Shown: one piece after another, positions 1-8,083 of the stretch | Layout: every line of letters begins with the position of its first letter | Numbering within the stretch: the stretch's first letter is position 1 | Assembly (NCBI GenBank): GCA_944324825.1 | Contig: CALUXU010000009.1 | Location: 18,960-82,959, forward strand | Reading direction: 5' to 3' | From: Candidatus Gastranaerophilales bacterium | GTDB taxonomy: Bacteria; Cyanobacteriota; Vampirovibrionia; Gastranaerophilales; Gastranaerophilaceae | DNA: 64,000 nt | Program-made: the position numbers and the translations under genes | Notes under the pieces: generated by a model | Database searches by the model: none | The model's input: only the letters and a program-made list of their open reading frames with translations | Told to the model about the DNA's origin: nothing

Positions 1-961
1 CTTCTGTGTCGTCGAATGCTTCGCAGGCATTTTTCACAAGATTAATAATTGTAGAGATAAACAGAGTTTTATCTACAAAAATTTCATCTTCTACGTTGTT
101 GTTTACAATAAGTTCGATGTTTCTATTTTCCAGATATGCTCCGGCGAGGTTTACAGCTGTATCAATCAGTTTATTTGTTTTGTATAGTTTTAGTTCTTTA
201 CTGTTAAGAGATTTAAGTTGATTCAGTGTATAACCTGTTATTTTTACAGACTTGTCGATACATTCAACGGCATTGTTTATTGTTTTTTCGTTAATGTTGT
301 TATATTCGCAGAATTTTTTTATGATTCCGGAATACAAGTCGCATATTGATAACTGATTTTTTATCTCGTGTGAGATATATCTGGCTTTTTTGGTTATTGT
401 GTTAATTTTTTCCGATAAATCCTCATTATCAATAACATCGGTATTAACAGGTGTTGCAGTTGAAAGCATTGATGCCAGTTTATTAATACATGAATTTGTA
501 AGATTTTTTTTCAGTTTTTCCGTATTATATTTTTCTTTCAGGTAAGACAAATCTTTATCAGTGTTTTCGTTCAGCAGATTAATAATTGTATTAATTTCTT
601 CCGTATTTGTAAAACAGCTGTACACAAATTCATTTCCGACGAATTTCCAGGCAAAAAATGACATAAAATCGGATGTCATAACCAGTAAAAAGTCTGTTTC
701 ATCTAACTGTTCTCTACCTTTGACATCATCCCCATAATCAACAAAATTGATATCCGAAAACTCCAACCTTGTTAACAAACCGGTAAACATATCCCGGTTA
801 GTTACTTTGAATATGACATCCGATTCCAGTCCGTCAGTATGAGTTTCTAAAACAGGTTCAAGTATTGCGCGGAACACTGATGAAATTCCGTTGCCCGTTG
901 CAGTGCTTGATACTGATTGTTTTAGTAAATATTCATCTAAAGAATTGGTATTTTTAATCAT
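1..961 (-). CDS. Sensor histidine kinase (partial, C-terminus cut by window edge)
   Basis: The first 320 codons of a minus-strand gene, open from ATG at 961 to base 2. Residues 1-160 show no recognisable sensor domain and no membrane segment, so it looks cytoplasmic. An H-box-like motif RYISHEIKNQL places the likely phospho-accepting His near residue 198. NLVKNACEAF near residue 307 matches the N box of a HATPase domain; the G boxes lie outside the window. It starts 22 bp after the response regulator stop on the same strand, so the two are probably co-transcribed and form a two-component system. The signal sensed is unknown. Confidence 0.8.
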   Translation of the reverse strand, partial: MIKNTNSLDEYLLKQSVSSTATGNGISSVFRAILEPVLETHTDGLESDVIFKVTNRDMFTGLLTRLEFSDINFVDYGDDVKGREQLDETDFLLVMTSDFMSFFAWKFVGNEFVYSCFTNTEEINTIINLLNENTDKDLSYLKEKYNTEKLKKNLTNSCINKLASMLSTATPVNTDVIDNEDLSEKINTITKKARYISHEIKNQLSICDLYSGIIKKFCEYNNINEKTINNAVECIDKSVKITGYTLNQLKSLNSKELKLYKTNKLIDTAVNLAGAYLENRNIELIVNNNVEDEIFVDKTLFISTIINLVKNACEAFDDTE

Positions 962-982
962 TTTGTACCTGTAAAATATTGG

Positions 983-1693
983 TTATCTGACAGAAGCAAT
1001 TTTTGCTTTGCTTTTGTTCATAAACCCGTGGTTAATAGCGTATAAAACTGCTTGAGTTCTGTCATTAACCTGTAATTTTTGGAATATATTATTAACGTGA
1101 GTTTTTACGGTTGTTTCGGAAATAAATAATTTGCTTGAAACACCTTTATATGTAATACCTTTAGTTAATAAATCCAACACTTCTTCTTCTCTTTGAGTCA
1201 GATATGAGAGCAGGTTTTCTCCGTTTTCTTCGGTATTATTTTCTTCTTTAACAGATTTTTGGAAGTATTCGAAGAATCTCAAAGATAAAGCTGACGGCAG
1301 GTAAATTTTTCCTGCAAGAACTTCTTCTATTGCATAAATAAGTTGAGCAGATGCCATGGTTTTAAGCACGTAGCCTCTTGCCCCAAGCTTCATAGCACGG
1401 AAAATCAAATCTGCATCGTCGTAAGCACTAAGTGCGATAATTTTAACCGGTAAATCCAGATTTCTGATTTCTTGAATAGCTTGAAGTCCGTCTTTTTCCG
1501 GCATATTCATATCCATTAATACAACATCAGGCTGATATTTTTTAATCATATTGATACCAACAGCAGCGCTGGTGGATGCATTAACAACATCAAAACTTCC
1601 TTCCAGACTTAGTAACTCCCTTACTCCTACTAAGTGTTCATAATTGTCGTCAATCAATAGAATTCTTGACTTCTTTTTAAATTCTCTACGCAT
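983..1693 (-). CDS. NarL/FixJ-family response regulator
   Basis: A 236-residue protein with a receiver domain (about 9-125) followed by a LuxR-type helix-turn-helix (about 163-226). The acidic pair DD at 15-16, the phospho-acceptor Asp61 in VLMDMNMPEKDG and Lys111 in VLKTMAS are all present, so it should be phosphorylatable. The DNA-binding part contains LTQREEEVLDLLTKG and SETTVKTHVNNIFQKL, typical of LuxR/NarL outputs. It is the first gene of a minus-strand pair with the downstream histidine kinase, its probable partner. Targets are not evident from the sequence. Confidence 0.93.
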   Translation of the reverse strand: MRREFKKKSRILLIDDNYEHLVGVRELLSLEGSFDVVNASTSAAVGINMIKKYQPDVVLMDMNMPEKDGLQAIQEIRNLDLPVKIIALSAYDDADLIFRAMKLGARGYVLKTMASAQLIYAIEEVLAGKIYLPSALSLRFFEYFQKSVKEENNTEENGENLLSYLTQREEEVLDLLTKGITYKGVSSKLFISETTVKTHVNNIFQKLQVNDRTQAVLYAINHGFMNKSKAKIASVR

Positions 1694-2170
1694 AATTTAA
1701 TATCTCTCCCCCAGATTCTATTTTCCTCTCTCCACCATACATACTACAACCTTTTAGAGGATGGTTTCATCATCAAGAAGGTCTATCTTTCAACCATTTT
1801 GAGGGTATCAATGGATTTAGATACAATGGTCTATAAAAGAGAAATTTTCTTATTATATAAGGGTTTCAGCCATTAACCCCGGCATGCCTGTTGAGTTGTT
1901 TGGTCATACAAATAATTTACACCGATTAATCCAGTAAATAATCCAAATTTATTATTTTTGTATAAGTTTGATGTATAATTTTATTAAACAAGTGATTAAG
2001 TGACTAAGCAAGTGAAAAGAGGTTAAAAATGCAGCTCAGTAGTCAAGCAGCTAAGTGGATAGATGTAGTATCAATCCTCTCCTTGAGGAGAGGGCAGGGT
2101 GAGGTGTAGTTCTGGTGAAAAATGATTAGAACTCGGCTCTCGATTCACGAATCACGATTCACGAAATTAT
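1694..2170. other. Intergenic region with dispersed repeats
   Basis: No convincing gene. The left part is the upstream region of the minus-strand two-component pair. From about 1990 it holds AAGTGATTAAGTGACTAAG-like degenerate repeats. Near 2074-2112 there is an imperfect palindrome CTCTCCTTGAGGAGAGG followed by GGTGAGGTGTAG, the same word found near 14.6, 14.9, 33.6 and 63.57 kb. At 2140-2165 a short CGATTCACGAATCACGATTC direct repeat sits next to the tRNA. These look like non-coding dispersed repeats. Confidence 0.5.
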
Positions 2171-2246
2171 GCGCTCGTAGCTCAGTAGGATAGAGCGGAG
2201 GTTTCCTAAACCTTGTCTGCCGTGGGTTCGACTCCCTCCGGGCGCA
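2171..2246 (+). tRNA. tRNA-Arg (anticodon CCU)
   Basis: A cloverleaf can be drawn. The acceptor GCGCTCG pairs with CGGGCGC and is followed by discriminator A. The D arm is GCTC/GAGC. The anticodon stem GAGGT/ACCTT carries the loop TTCCTAA, giving anticodon CCT. The T arm GTGGG-TTCGACT-CCCTC has one T-T mismatch. CCA is not encoded directly after the discriminator. An unusual tRNA-derived remnant lies just downstream. Confidence 0.9.
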
Positions 2247-2274
2247 ATTTATATACATATTAATAATATATAAT

Positions 2275-2369
2275 GGAGTCGAACCAACTTGTTCTTCGAA
2301 CAAGCGGGTTCTTACCTCTCACAAAACGATACTTAATCGTTTTGTTCGGCAGAGTCTCCGGGCGCACCA
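2275..2369 (+). repeat. tRNA-derived inverted remnant downstream of tRNA-Arg
   Basis: GGAGTCGAACC at 2275-2285 is the reverse complement of the upstream tRNA T arm. GAGTCTCCGGGCGCACCA at 2352-2369 is a diverged second copy of the tRNA 3' end, this time with an encoded CCA. Between them are two perfect hairpins: CTTGTTC-TTC-GAACAAG (2288-2304) and ACAAAACGAT-ACTTA-ATCGTTTTGT (2321-2345). The 3'-end duplication resembles what integrases leave at tRNA attachment sites, but no integrase is adjacent. The layout mirrors the units before tRNA-Trp near 18.1 kb. Confidence 0.6.
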
Positions 2370-2391
2370 TAAATCAAGTGAATTTTTAATA

Positions 2392-2556
2392 ATGACAAAA
2401 TTATCTGAAAAACTTTTAAAACTAGGCAACCGAGCTATAAAAAAAGCGCAGGAAAATAATCGTAAAAATGGTTTTCCAAATGTTTATTGTATAAACGGAA
2501 AAATCGTTTTTGAACTTCCTAATGGTGAAATAACAACAAAATATAGTTTTTCTTAA
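2392..2556 (+). CDS. Small hypothetical protein, 54 residues
   Basis: ATG at 2392 opens a 54-codon frame starting MTKLSEKLLKLGNRAIKKAQ, with an amphipathic, Lys-rich N-terminal helix and a C-terminal beta-like segment containing GKIVFELPNGEITT. The composition looks like a real short protein, possibly an antitoxin-like or DNA/RNA-associated small protein, but I recognise no family. No strong ribosome binding site is seen. It starts 22 bp after the tRNA 3'-end remnant and converges with a minus-strand XRE regulator 12 bp away. Confidence 0.5.
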   Translation: MTKLSEKLLKLGNRAIKKAQENNRKNGFPNVYCINGKIVFELPNGEITTKYSFS

Positions 2557-2568
2557 TTAAATAATAAT

Positions 2569-2844
2569 CTATTCTTCTGTCAGCCTAAAATCTTCAGGCA
2601 GAGATTCTTCAATCATTTTTACAAGCTCTGACGTTTTGACACCGAGAGATTCAGCAATCATCCAAAGGGTTACAAATTTACAGTTAACTTCTCCTTTTTC
2701 AATATGACTAAGAGTTCTGCTTCCATAATCATATTCACTACCCAATTTATTAACAGTTTTATTTGTTAATTTTTCCCGAAGTTTCTGTACTATTTCTCCG
2801 GTTATTTTGGCTAATATATCTGTTTTCCCGTTAGATATTTGCAT
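2569..2844 (-). CDS. XRE-family helix-turn-helix protein
   Basis: A 91-residue protein whose central part (about 16-75) matches a Cro/CI-type helix-turn-helix. GSEYDYGSRTLSHIEKGEVN covers the turn and recognition helix, followed by LWMIAESLGVKTSELVK. The length is typical of stand-alone XRE regulators. It is convergent with the small ORF at 2392 and divergent from a second XRE protein at 3012, so the two regulators share an upstream region of about 170 bp that may be a common operator. Targets are unknown. Confidence 0.8.
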   Translation of the reverse strand: MQISNGKTDILAKITGEIVQKLREKLTNKTVNKLGSEYDYGSRTLSHIEKGEVNCKFVTLWMIAESLGVKTSELVKMIEESLPEDFRLTEE

Positions 2845-3011
2845 AAATTTATGATATATGCTATATTAAATTTATATTCGCCATGTATGGCAGATAATTA
2901 GTACATTAATTTATTCTGAAAATTTTGAACAATTATTTATCGTACTATTTGTCAGGATAAACAAAATATGCTATTATAATTTCGTACTTATAGCCTGATA
3001 GGATTAAAATT

Positions 3012-3305
3012 ATGTATGAAGATGACAATGATGACGTTATGCTCTGGGATGAATATTATGAGGATCAAACCCCTGTAATCAACCGCTGGATAGAACTTCG
3101 CAAAGAACATAATCTTACTCAAAAACAGCTTGCCAAAAAAATGGATATGGAAGAAGAAGATATAAAAGATATTGAGGAAGGGCGCAGGAGTATAAGAATA
3201 CTTATGATAATCAGGCTGTGTGCGGCTCTTAATATATCTCCGCCAACGTTTTATGAGTATAAAAATAAATGTAAAATAATTTCAATTTTACCTCATTTGT
3301 TGTAA
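3012..3305 (+). CDS. XRE-family helix-turn-helix protein, acidic N-terminus
   Basis: A 97-residue protein with a very acidic first 20 residues (MYEDDNDDVMLWDEYYED) followed by an XRE helix-turn-helix at about 27-83 (LRKEHNLTQKQLAKKMDMEE, then IEEGRRSIRILMIIRLCAAL). The start is preceded by TAGGATTAAAATT, a weak ribosome binding site. A TATAAT box lies at 2975-2980. Its stop is 9 bp before murF, but murF has its own promoter-like box inside the end of this gene. It is divergent from the other XRE gene. Function beyond DNA binding is not evident. Confidence 0.8.
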   Translation: MYEDDNDDVMLWDEYYEDQTPVINRWIELRKEHNLTQKQLAKKMDMEEEDIKDIEEGRRSIRILMIIRLCAALNISPPTFYEYKNKCKIISILPHLL

Positions 3306-3314
3306 AATTATTCT

Positions 3315-4592
3315 ATGGTTAAATTGGAAGAGATAGTGGATTACAATGGTATAAAAATATCCGGAATATCAACGGATACGCGTACAATTCAGCCCGGAGA
3401 TTTTTATCTGCCGTTGAAGGGTGCAAATTTTGACGGTGAAAAATTTATTCATCAAGCGGTAGAAAAAGGCGCTGTGGGATATTTCACAACAGGGGATGAA
3501 AAAATAGACGGCGCTGTTGCAATAAAGGTTCCCGATACCAAAACCGCTTATCTTGAACTTGCGAAGCAGCGCAGACTCAAGGTTAATCCAAAAGTTATTC
3601 TGATAACCGGAAGTTCGGGTAAAACTACAACAAAAGAGCTTGTGTATTCCGTTATCTCACAGAAATATAAAACCTTTAAAACTCCTTTAAACCACAATAA
3701 CGAAATCGGTTTTTGCCAAACAATTTTTGAAATGCCTGATGATACGGAAGTTCTCGTTTTAGAGGCCGGCATGAGGGGTTTAGGCGAGATAGAACTTATT
3801 TCGAAATATGCGGTTCCGGATATTACGGTTATATGCAATGTCGGCACGGCTCATATCGGAAGATTAGGCTCACGGGATAATATTGCGATAGCCAAATGTG
3901 AAGTCGTGAAGTATCAAAAACCTGACGGAATTTTTATCGGGCATAATGACGATTTGATACATAAATATCTTGATTTCAACGGAGAAAAAATCTTTTATTC
4001 TATCAAAGATACCGATATACTTGAGAGAAAAATCGGGTATTCAAAATTTTCTTATAAAGGGCAGGATTACTCTTTGAATATTGAAGGCGATTACAATATT
4101 GAAAACTCTCTTGCCGCTATCGAGGCAGGTATTGCGCTTGATATAGATTACAATTTGATAAAACAGGGGCTTGAAAATTATCATCCGATTGAAAAAAGAT
4201 GGGAAACAGAACATGTTGGAAAGTTTGATATCATTAATGACAGCTATAATGCTAATCCTGAATCCATGAAGGCGACTTTAAACACAATATTTGAGCTTTA
4301 CCCTGACTCTGTAATCGTTCTCGGCGATATGGGAGAATTAGGCGATAGAGAGGCAGAATACCACAGAGAAGTCGGAGAGTTTATAAAAAAATTCGGGCAT
4401 AAGAATAATATTATACTTACGGTCGGAAATCTTGCAAAAGAAATCGGCGGAGATAAAAATTTTGAATCAAATAAAGATGCTGCGGAGTATATTATCCAAA
4501 ATATTAAAGAAGAGAGAACAATATTTTTTAAAGCATCTCGTTCTATGAAGTTTGAAGAAATTATAGATTACATAAAGGAGAAAGTTAAATGA
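3315..4592 (+). CDS. murF: UDP-N-acetylmuramoyl-tripeptide--D-alanyl-D-alanine ligase
   Basis: 425 residues. This cytoplasmic ATP-dependent ligase adds D-Ala-D-Ala to the UDP-MurNAc-tripeptide, the last soluble step of peptidoglycan precursor synthesis. The N-terminal substrate domain contains ISTDTRTIQPGDFYLPLKG. The P-loop ITGSSGKTTTKEL is near residue 98, followed by NHNNEIG and the C-terminal ligase domain with DSYNANPESMKATL and LGDMGELG. It is the first gene of the mur operon; mraY overlaps its stop by 4 bp. A TAAAAT box at 3303-3308 ends exactly 6 nt before the ATG, suggesting a leaderless transcript. murE and murC are not nearby. Confidence 0.96.
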   Translation: MVKLEEIVDYNGIKISGISTDTRTIQPGDFYLPLKGANFDGEKFIHQAVEKGAVGYFTTGDEKIDGAVAIKVPDTKTAYLELAKQRRLKVNPKVILITGSSGKTTTKELVYSVISQKYKTFKTPLNHNNEIGFCQTIFEMPDDTEVLVLEAGMRGLGEIELISKYAVPDITVICNVGTAHIGRLGSRDNIAIAKCEVVKYQKPDGIFIGHNDDLIHKYLDFNGEKIFYSIKDTDILERKIGYSKFSYKGQDYSLNIEGDYNIENSLAAIEAGIALDIDYNLIKQGLENYHPIEKRWETEHVGKFDIINDSYNANPESMKATLNTIFELYPDSVIVLGDMGELGDREAEYHREVGEFIKKFGHKNNIILTVGNLAKEIGGDKNFESNKDAAEYIIQNIKEERTIFFKASRSMKFEEIIDYIKEKVK

Positions 4593-5575
4593 TAATGACA
4601 TCGGTATCCTTTTTATTAGGATTGATATTATGTCTGTTATTCGGAATACCGTATATAGATTTTTTAAAGAAAAAAATGATTGGTCAGTATATAAGAGAAG
4701 AAGCGCCTGATTCACATAATCAAAAAGCAGGTACTCCGACAACCGGCGGTGTTTTTATCATTCTTGCCGCTTTGCTGGCATCGGTAACGACTCTTTTTAT
4801 GGCGGAAAAATTCACATCATCGGCTTGGATTGTTCTGATAACATTTTTGTTTTATGCTCTTGCAGGATTTCAGGATGATTTCTTAAAAATCAAGGGACAC
4901 GAAAACAAGGGCTTGAGTGCAAGAGGAAAATTTCTTCGTCAAATTATTATTGCGCTTTTACCGATATTTTATGCTATACAAACATACGGAACCTTCGGGA
5001 CCCAGATATCTTTCGGTAACGTTGTGATTGACTTGGGATGGTGGTATCCGCTTCTTGCGATTATCGCAATAACCGGTGCTTCAAATGCTTACAATTTGAC
5101 TGACGGACTTGACGGGCTTGCCGCATCAACAGGTGTTCCGGTATTTATGGCTTGTTCATTTATTGCATTGTTATCGCATTATGATTTTATAGCAATAATT
5201 GCGGCTGCAATGGCAGGTGCATTGTTGGGATTTTTGAAATACAACAAACCAAAAGCTCAGGTGTTTATGGGTGATACAGGTTCTCTCGCTATCGGAGGAC
5301 TTTTGGGAACTCTTGCGATTATGGGGAAATTTGAACTTTATTTAATAATTCTTGCAGGAGTTTTTGTTATTGAATGTTTATCGGTTATGATTCAGGTTAC
5401 AAGCTTCAAATTAACCGGCAAACGTGTGTTTAAGATGTCACCGATACATCACCATTTTGAACTTTCAGGGTTTAGCGAGCGCCAGATTGTAAAAGGTTTT
5501 GCAATAGCCTCTTGTATTTTTTCGGCTGTTGCGGTTATTATATTTGAACTCTTTCATACGGGAGTATTGCAATGA
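4589..5575 (+). CDS. mraY: Phospho-N-acetylmuramoyl-pentapeptide transferase
   Basis: 328 residues. This integral membrane enzyme transfers phospho-MurNAc-pentapeptide to undecaprenyl phosphate, making lipid I. About ten hydrophobic segments are visible. Signature loops are present: DSHNQKAGTPTTGG, QDDFLKIKGHENKGLSARGK with its Asp pair, NAYNLTDGLDGLA, FMGDTGSLAIGG and MSPIHHHFELSG with the triple His. A second ATG lies two codons in and could be the true start. The gene overlaps murF by 4 bp and murD by 4 bp, so the three are almost certainly translationally coupled. Confidence 0.97.
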   Translation: MIMTSVSFLLGLILCLLFGIPYIDFLKKKMIGQYIREEAPDSHNQKAGTPTTGGVFIILAALLASVTTLFMAEKFTSSAWIVLITFLFYALAGFQDDFLKIKGHENKGLSARGKFLRQIIIALLPIFYAIQTYGTFGTQISFGNVVIDLGWWYPLLAIIAITGASNAYNLTDGLDGLAASTGVPVFMACSFIALLSHYDFIAIIAAAMAGALLGFLKYNKPKAQVFMGDTGSLAIGGLLGTLAIMGKFELYLIILAGVFVIECLSVMIQVTSFKLTGKRVFKMSPIHHHFELSGFSERQIVKGFAIASCIFSAVAVIIFELFHTGVLQ

Positions 5576-6921
5576 TTACGAACTGGCATGATAAAAAAGT
5601 TTTGATAATGGGTTTTTCAATCAGCGGAAAATCTGCCGCAAAATACCTTGCGCACCACGGTGCCGATGTGTATATAACAGAGGGCAGAGAGGAAAAACCC
5701 GAGGATAAAGAGGATTTAAAGGAGCTTGCTTCTCTCGGGATAAAGACAGAATTTGGCGGACATTCGGAAGAATTTATGAAGGATGTTTATCTTGCAATTG
5801 TCAGCCCGAGTGTTCCTTTGGATTCAGAACTTTATAAAAAGGTTAAAGAAAAAAATATTCAAATAATTTCAGAGGTTGAACTTGCGTATAAAGAAACGGG
5901 CAAGCCTTTTATCGCGATTACCGGAACTAACGGTAAAACGACAACAACGGCTTTGACATCGCACGTTTTGTCCTCTGAATACAAGGCTCCGGAGTGCGGA
6001 AATATAGGTGTTCCGCCGACATCTTTGTTGGATTCGGAGGTTGATTATTTTGTATGTGAATTGAGTTCTTTCCAGATGGAGCATACAAATTCTATGCGTG
6101 CGCAGATTGCCTGCTGGACTAATTTTACACCTGACCATATAACCTGGCACGGCACATTGGAGAACTATTTTAATGCAAAGGCTAAACTTTTTACACCGCC
6201 GACAGCTGCTGCGTTTGCGGTTTTGAACGGCGCAGATGAAAAGCTTCTTGAGTTTTCCAAAACCTGCGGAGGCGAAGTTTTCTTGTTTGATAAAGAGGCA
6301 GAGGACAACTGTTCTTATATAAAAGAGGATGCCATATATTTTAAACGCAGAGGAAAAGAAGAATTTATTATTAAACTTGCTGATTGTCCGTTAATCGGGC
6401 ATCACAATTACCAGAATATAATGTGTGCGGTAATTATTGCAAAACTTATCGGGATTTCAAATGAACATATTCAGGAAAGAATAAAGGATTTTATTGTTCC
6501 GGAGCACAGACTTGAAAAGGTTAGAGAGTATAACGGAATAACTTTTTATAACGATTCAAAAGCAACAAATCCGGAAGCATCTATTGTTGCAATCAATTCT
6601 TTTAATGACTGTGATGTTGCTTTAATTGCCGGCGGAAGGGATAAACTTACAACGCTTGAAGAGTTTTGCGAATCGGTAAAAAACCATATCAAAACGGTTG
6701 TTTTAATCGGAGAAGCAGCGGAAAGGTTTGAAAAAGAATTGCGCGCTTCCGGTTTTGATAATATAATTAATGCGGATTCACTTGAGGCCGCAATAGATAA
6801 AGCAATCGAATTGAAACCGGACAACGTATTGTTGTCGCCTGCGTGTGCAAGTTTTGATATGTTTAAGGGTTACGAGGAGAGAGGAACGGTATTTAAGAAT
6901 TATGTATTATCAAAGAAGTAA
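5572..6921 (+). CDS. murD: UDP-N-acetylmuramoylalanine--D-glutamate ligase
   Basis: 449 residues. This cytoplasmic Mur ligase adds D-glutamate to UDP-MurNAc-L-Ala. The N-terminal Rossmann-like part begins KVLIMGFSISGKSAAKYL. The ATP-binding P-loop ITGTNGKTTTTAL is near residue 116, followed by ELSSFQMEH and NFTPDHITWHG. The C-terminal domain carries FYNDSKATNPEAS and the late LSPACASFDMFKGYEERG motif. Length is normal. It overlaps mraY by 4 bp at its start and ftsW by 20 bp at its end, in a single plus-strand operon. Confidence 0.97.
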   Translation: MITNWHDKKVLIMGFSISGKSAAKYLAHHGADVYITEGREEKPEDKEDLKELASLGIKTEFGGHSEEFMKDVYLAIVSPSVPLDSELYKKVKEKNIQIISEVELAYKETGKPFIAITGTNGKTTTTALTSHVLSSEYKAPECGNIGVPPTSLLDSEVDYFVCELSSFQMEHTNSMRAQIACWTNFTPDHITWHGTLENYFNAKAKLFTPPTAAAFAVLNGADEKLLEFSKTCGGEVFLFDKEAEDNCSYIKEDAIYFKRRGKEEFIIKLADCPLIGHHNYQNIMCAVIIAKLIGISNEHIQERIKDFIVPEHRLEKVREYNGITFYNDSKATNPEASIVAINSFNDCDVALIAGGRDKLTTLEEFCESVKNHIKTVVLIGEAAERFEKELRASGFDNIINADSLEAAIDKAIELKPDNVLLSPACASFDMFKGYEERGTVFKNYVLSKK

Positions 6922-8083
6922 CAGCGGACGAAACAGAACGCCGAGAAGTACGAATACAACTCAACAAAATATCATAATAACACCGCCTGATAAAACCTTG
7001 ATGGTGGTAGTTGTTTTCCTTGTCGTAATCGGGATTATGGTAATATTTTCCGCCAGTGCGCCAAAGTGCGTTGATATGGGGGTAAACCCTGCCAAGTTTG
7101 CTATACAACAGATTCTTGGTGTAATTGTAGGGTATATCGGACTCAGGTTTTTAAGTAATTATGATTACAGAAAACTTGTAAATGTTACCAATATTTATGC
7201 GTATGTTGTTATCGGTTTGCTGCTTTTGGTACATTTTACCGGGGACGTTGTAAACGGTGCACAAAGATGGTTAAATCTTGGGCCTTTGAGTCTTCAGCCT
7301 TCGGAGTTTGCGAAGCCTGCTGTTGTAATGCTTCTTGCGAACGTGTTTCATAAAGATGCAAATATTGCGGATCCTAACAAGTGGGCAAACGCTTTTATAC
7401 CGATACTTATAATGGTTGGTTTGATTTTTATTCAGCCGAATTTAAGTATGGTAATTCTTTTGGGAATGACATCGGTTATTCTGTATTTATGCGGAAACGG
7501 GTCGGTTAAACTCATCGGAATGATGGCGGCAACGGTAATTCCGGTTCTGTTGTTACACGGATTAAAGGGGTATCAATCCTCAAGAATTACAACCTGGCTT
7601 CATCCGGAAAGTGATCCTTTGGGTGCAGGTTATAATATTATCCAATCACTTGTTGCGTTTGCATCAGGCGGATTGTATGGTGTGGGATTCGGAGCCTCCA
7701 AACAAAAACTGGCATGGCTTCCGGAGGCGCATACGGACTTTATTTTTGCCGTTGTTGGCGAGGAGCTGGGGTTTGTCGGCTGTGTACTTGTTCTGATACT
7801 TTTCTGGACATTATTACAAAGAGGGTTTGTTATTGCATCCCGTTGTCCTGATATGTACGGCAAACTTTTAGCAGTCGGGCTTACATTCTCAATCTGTTTT
7901 CAGGCATTTTTGAATATGTCTGTTGCCAGTTCATTCCTGCCTGCAACAGGTGTTCCGATGCCGTTTATCAGTTACGGCGGTTCATCCGTAATGGTTTCTT
8001 TATGGATGATAGGTATTTTATTAAATATTTCAAAGAAAAGAGTACAAAAAATAAGGGTACAACAAAATGTCGAATATATCTAG
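6902..8083 (+). CDS. ftsW: SEDS-family lipid II polymerase / cell division protein FtsW
   Basis: About 393 residues starting MYYQRSNSGRNRT. This ATG is preferred over an in-frame start at 6845 because the longer form would overlap murD by 77 bp and add a non-membrane stretch. After a polar N-terminus of about 35 residues come roughly ten membrane segments. SEDS motifs are visible: AQRWLNLGPLSLQPSEFAK, DPLGAGYNIIQS and PEAHTDFIFAVVGEELG, with PFISYGGSS near the C-terminus. The family polymerises glycan strands with a partner PBP at the septum. The position between murD and murG supports FtsW over RodA. Confidence 0.94.
   Translation: MYYQRSNSGRNRTPRSTNTTQQNIIITPPDKTLMVVVVFLVVIGIMVIFSASAPKCVDMGVNPAKFAIQQILGVIVGYIGLRFLSNYDYRKLVNVTNIYAYVVIGLLLLVHFTGDVVNGAQRWLNLGPLSLQPSEFAKPAVVMLLANVFHKDANIADPNKWANAFIPILIMVGLIFIQPNLSMVILLGMTSVILYLCGNGSVKLIGMMAATVIPVLLLHGLKGYQSSRITTWLHPESDPLGAGYNIIQSLVAFASGGLYGVGFGASKQKLAWLPEAHTDFIFAVVGEELGFVGCVLVLILFWTLLQRGFVIASRCPDMYGKLLAVGLTFSICFQAFLNMSVASSFLPATGVPMPFISYGGSSVMVSLWMIGILLNISKKRVQKIRVQQNVEYI

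Noticed and set aside
6..221. 71-codon plus-strand ORF at the left edge
   Set aside because: Antisense to the histidine kinase N box and preceding region.
6845..6901. Extended ftsW start
   Set aside because: It would overlap murD by 77 bp and add residues unlike FtsW; ATG at 6902 fits better.
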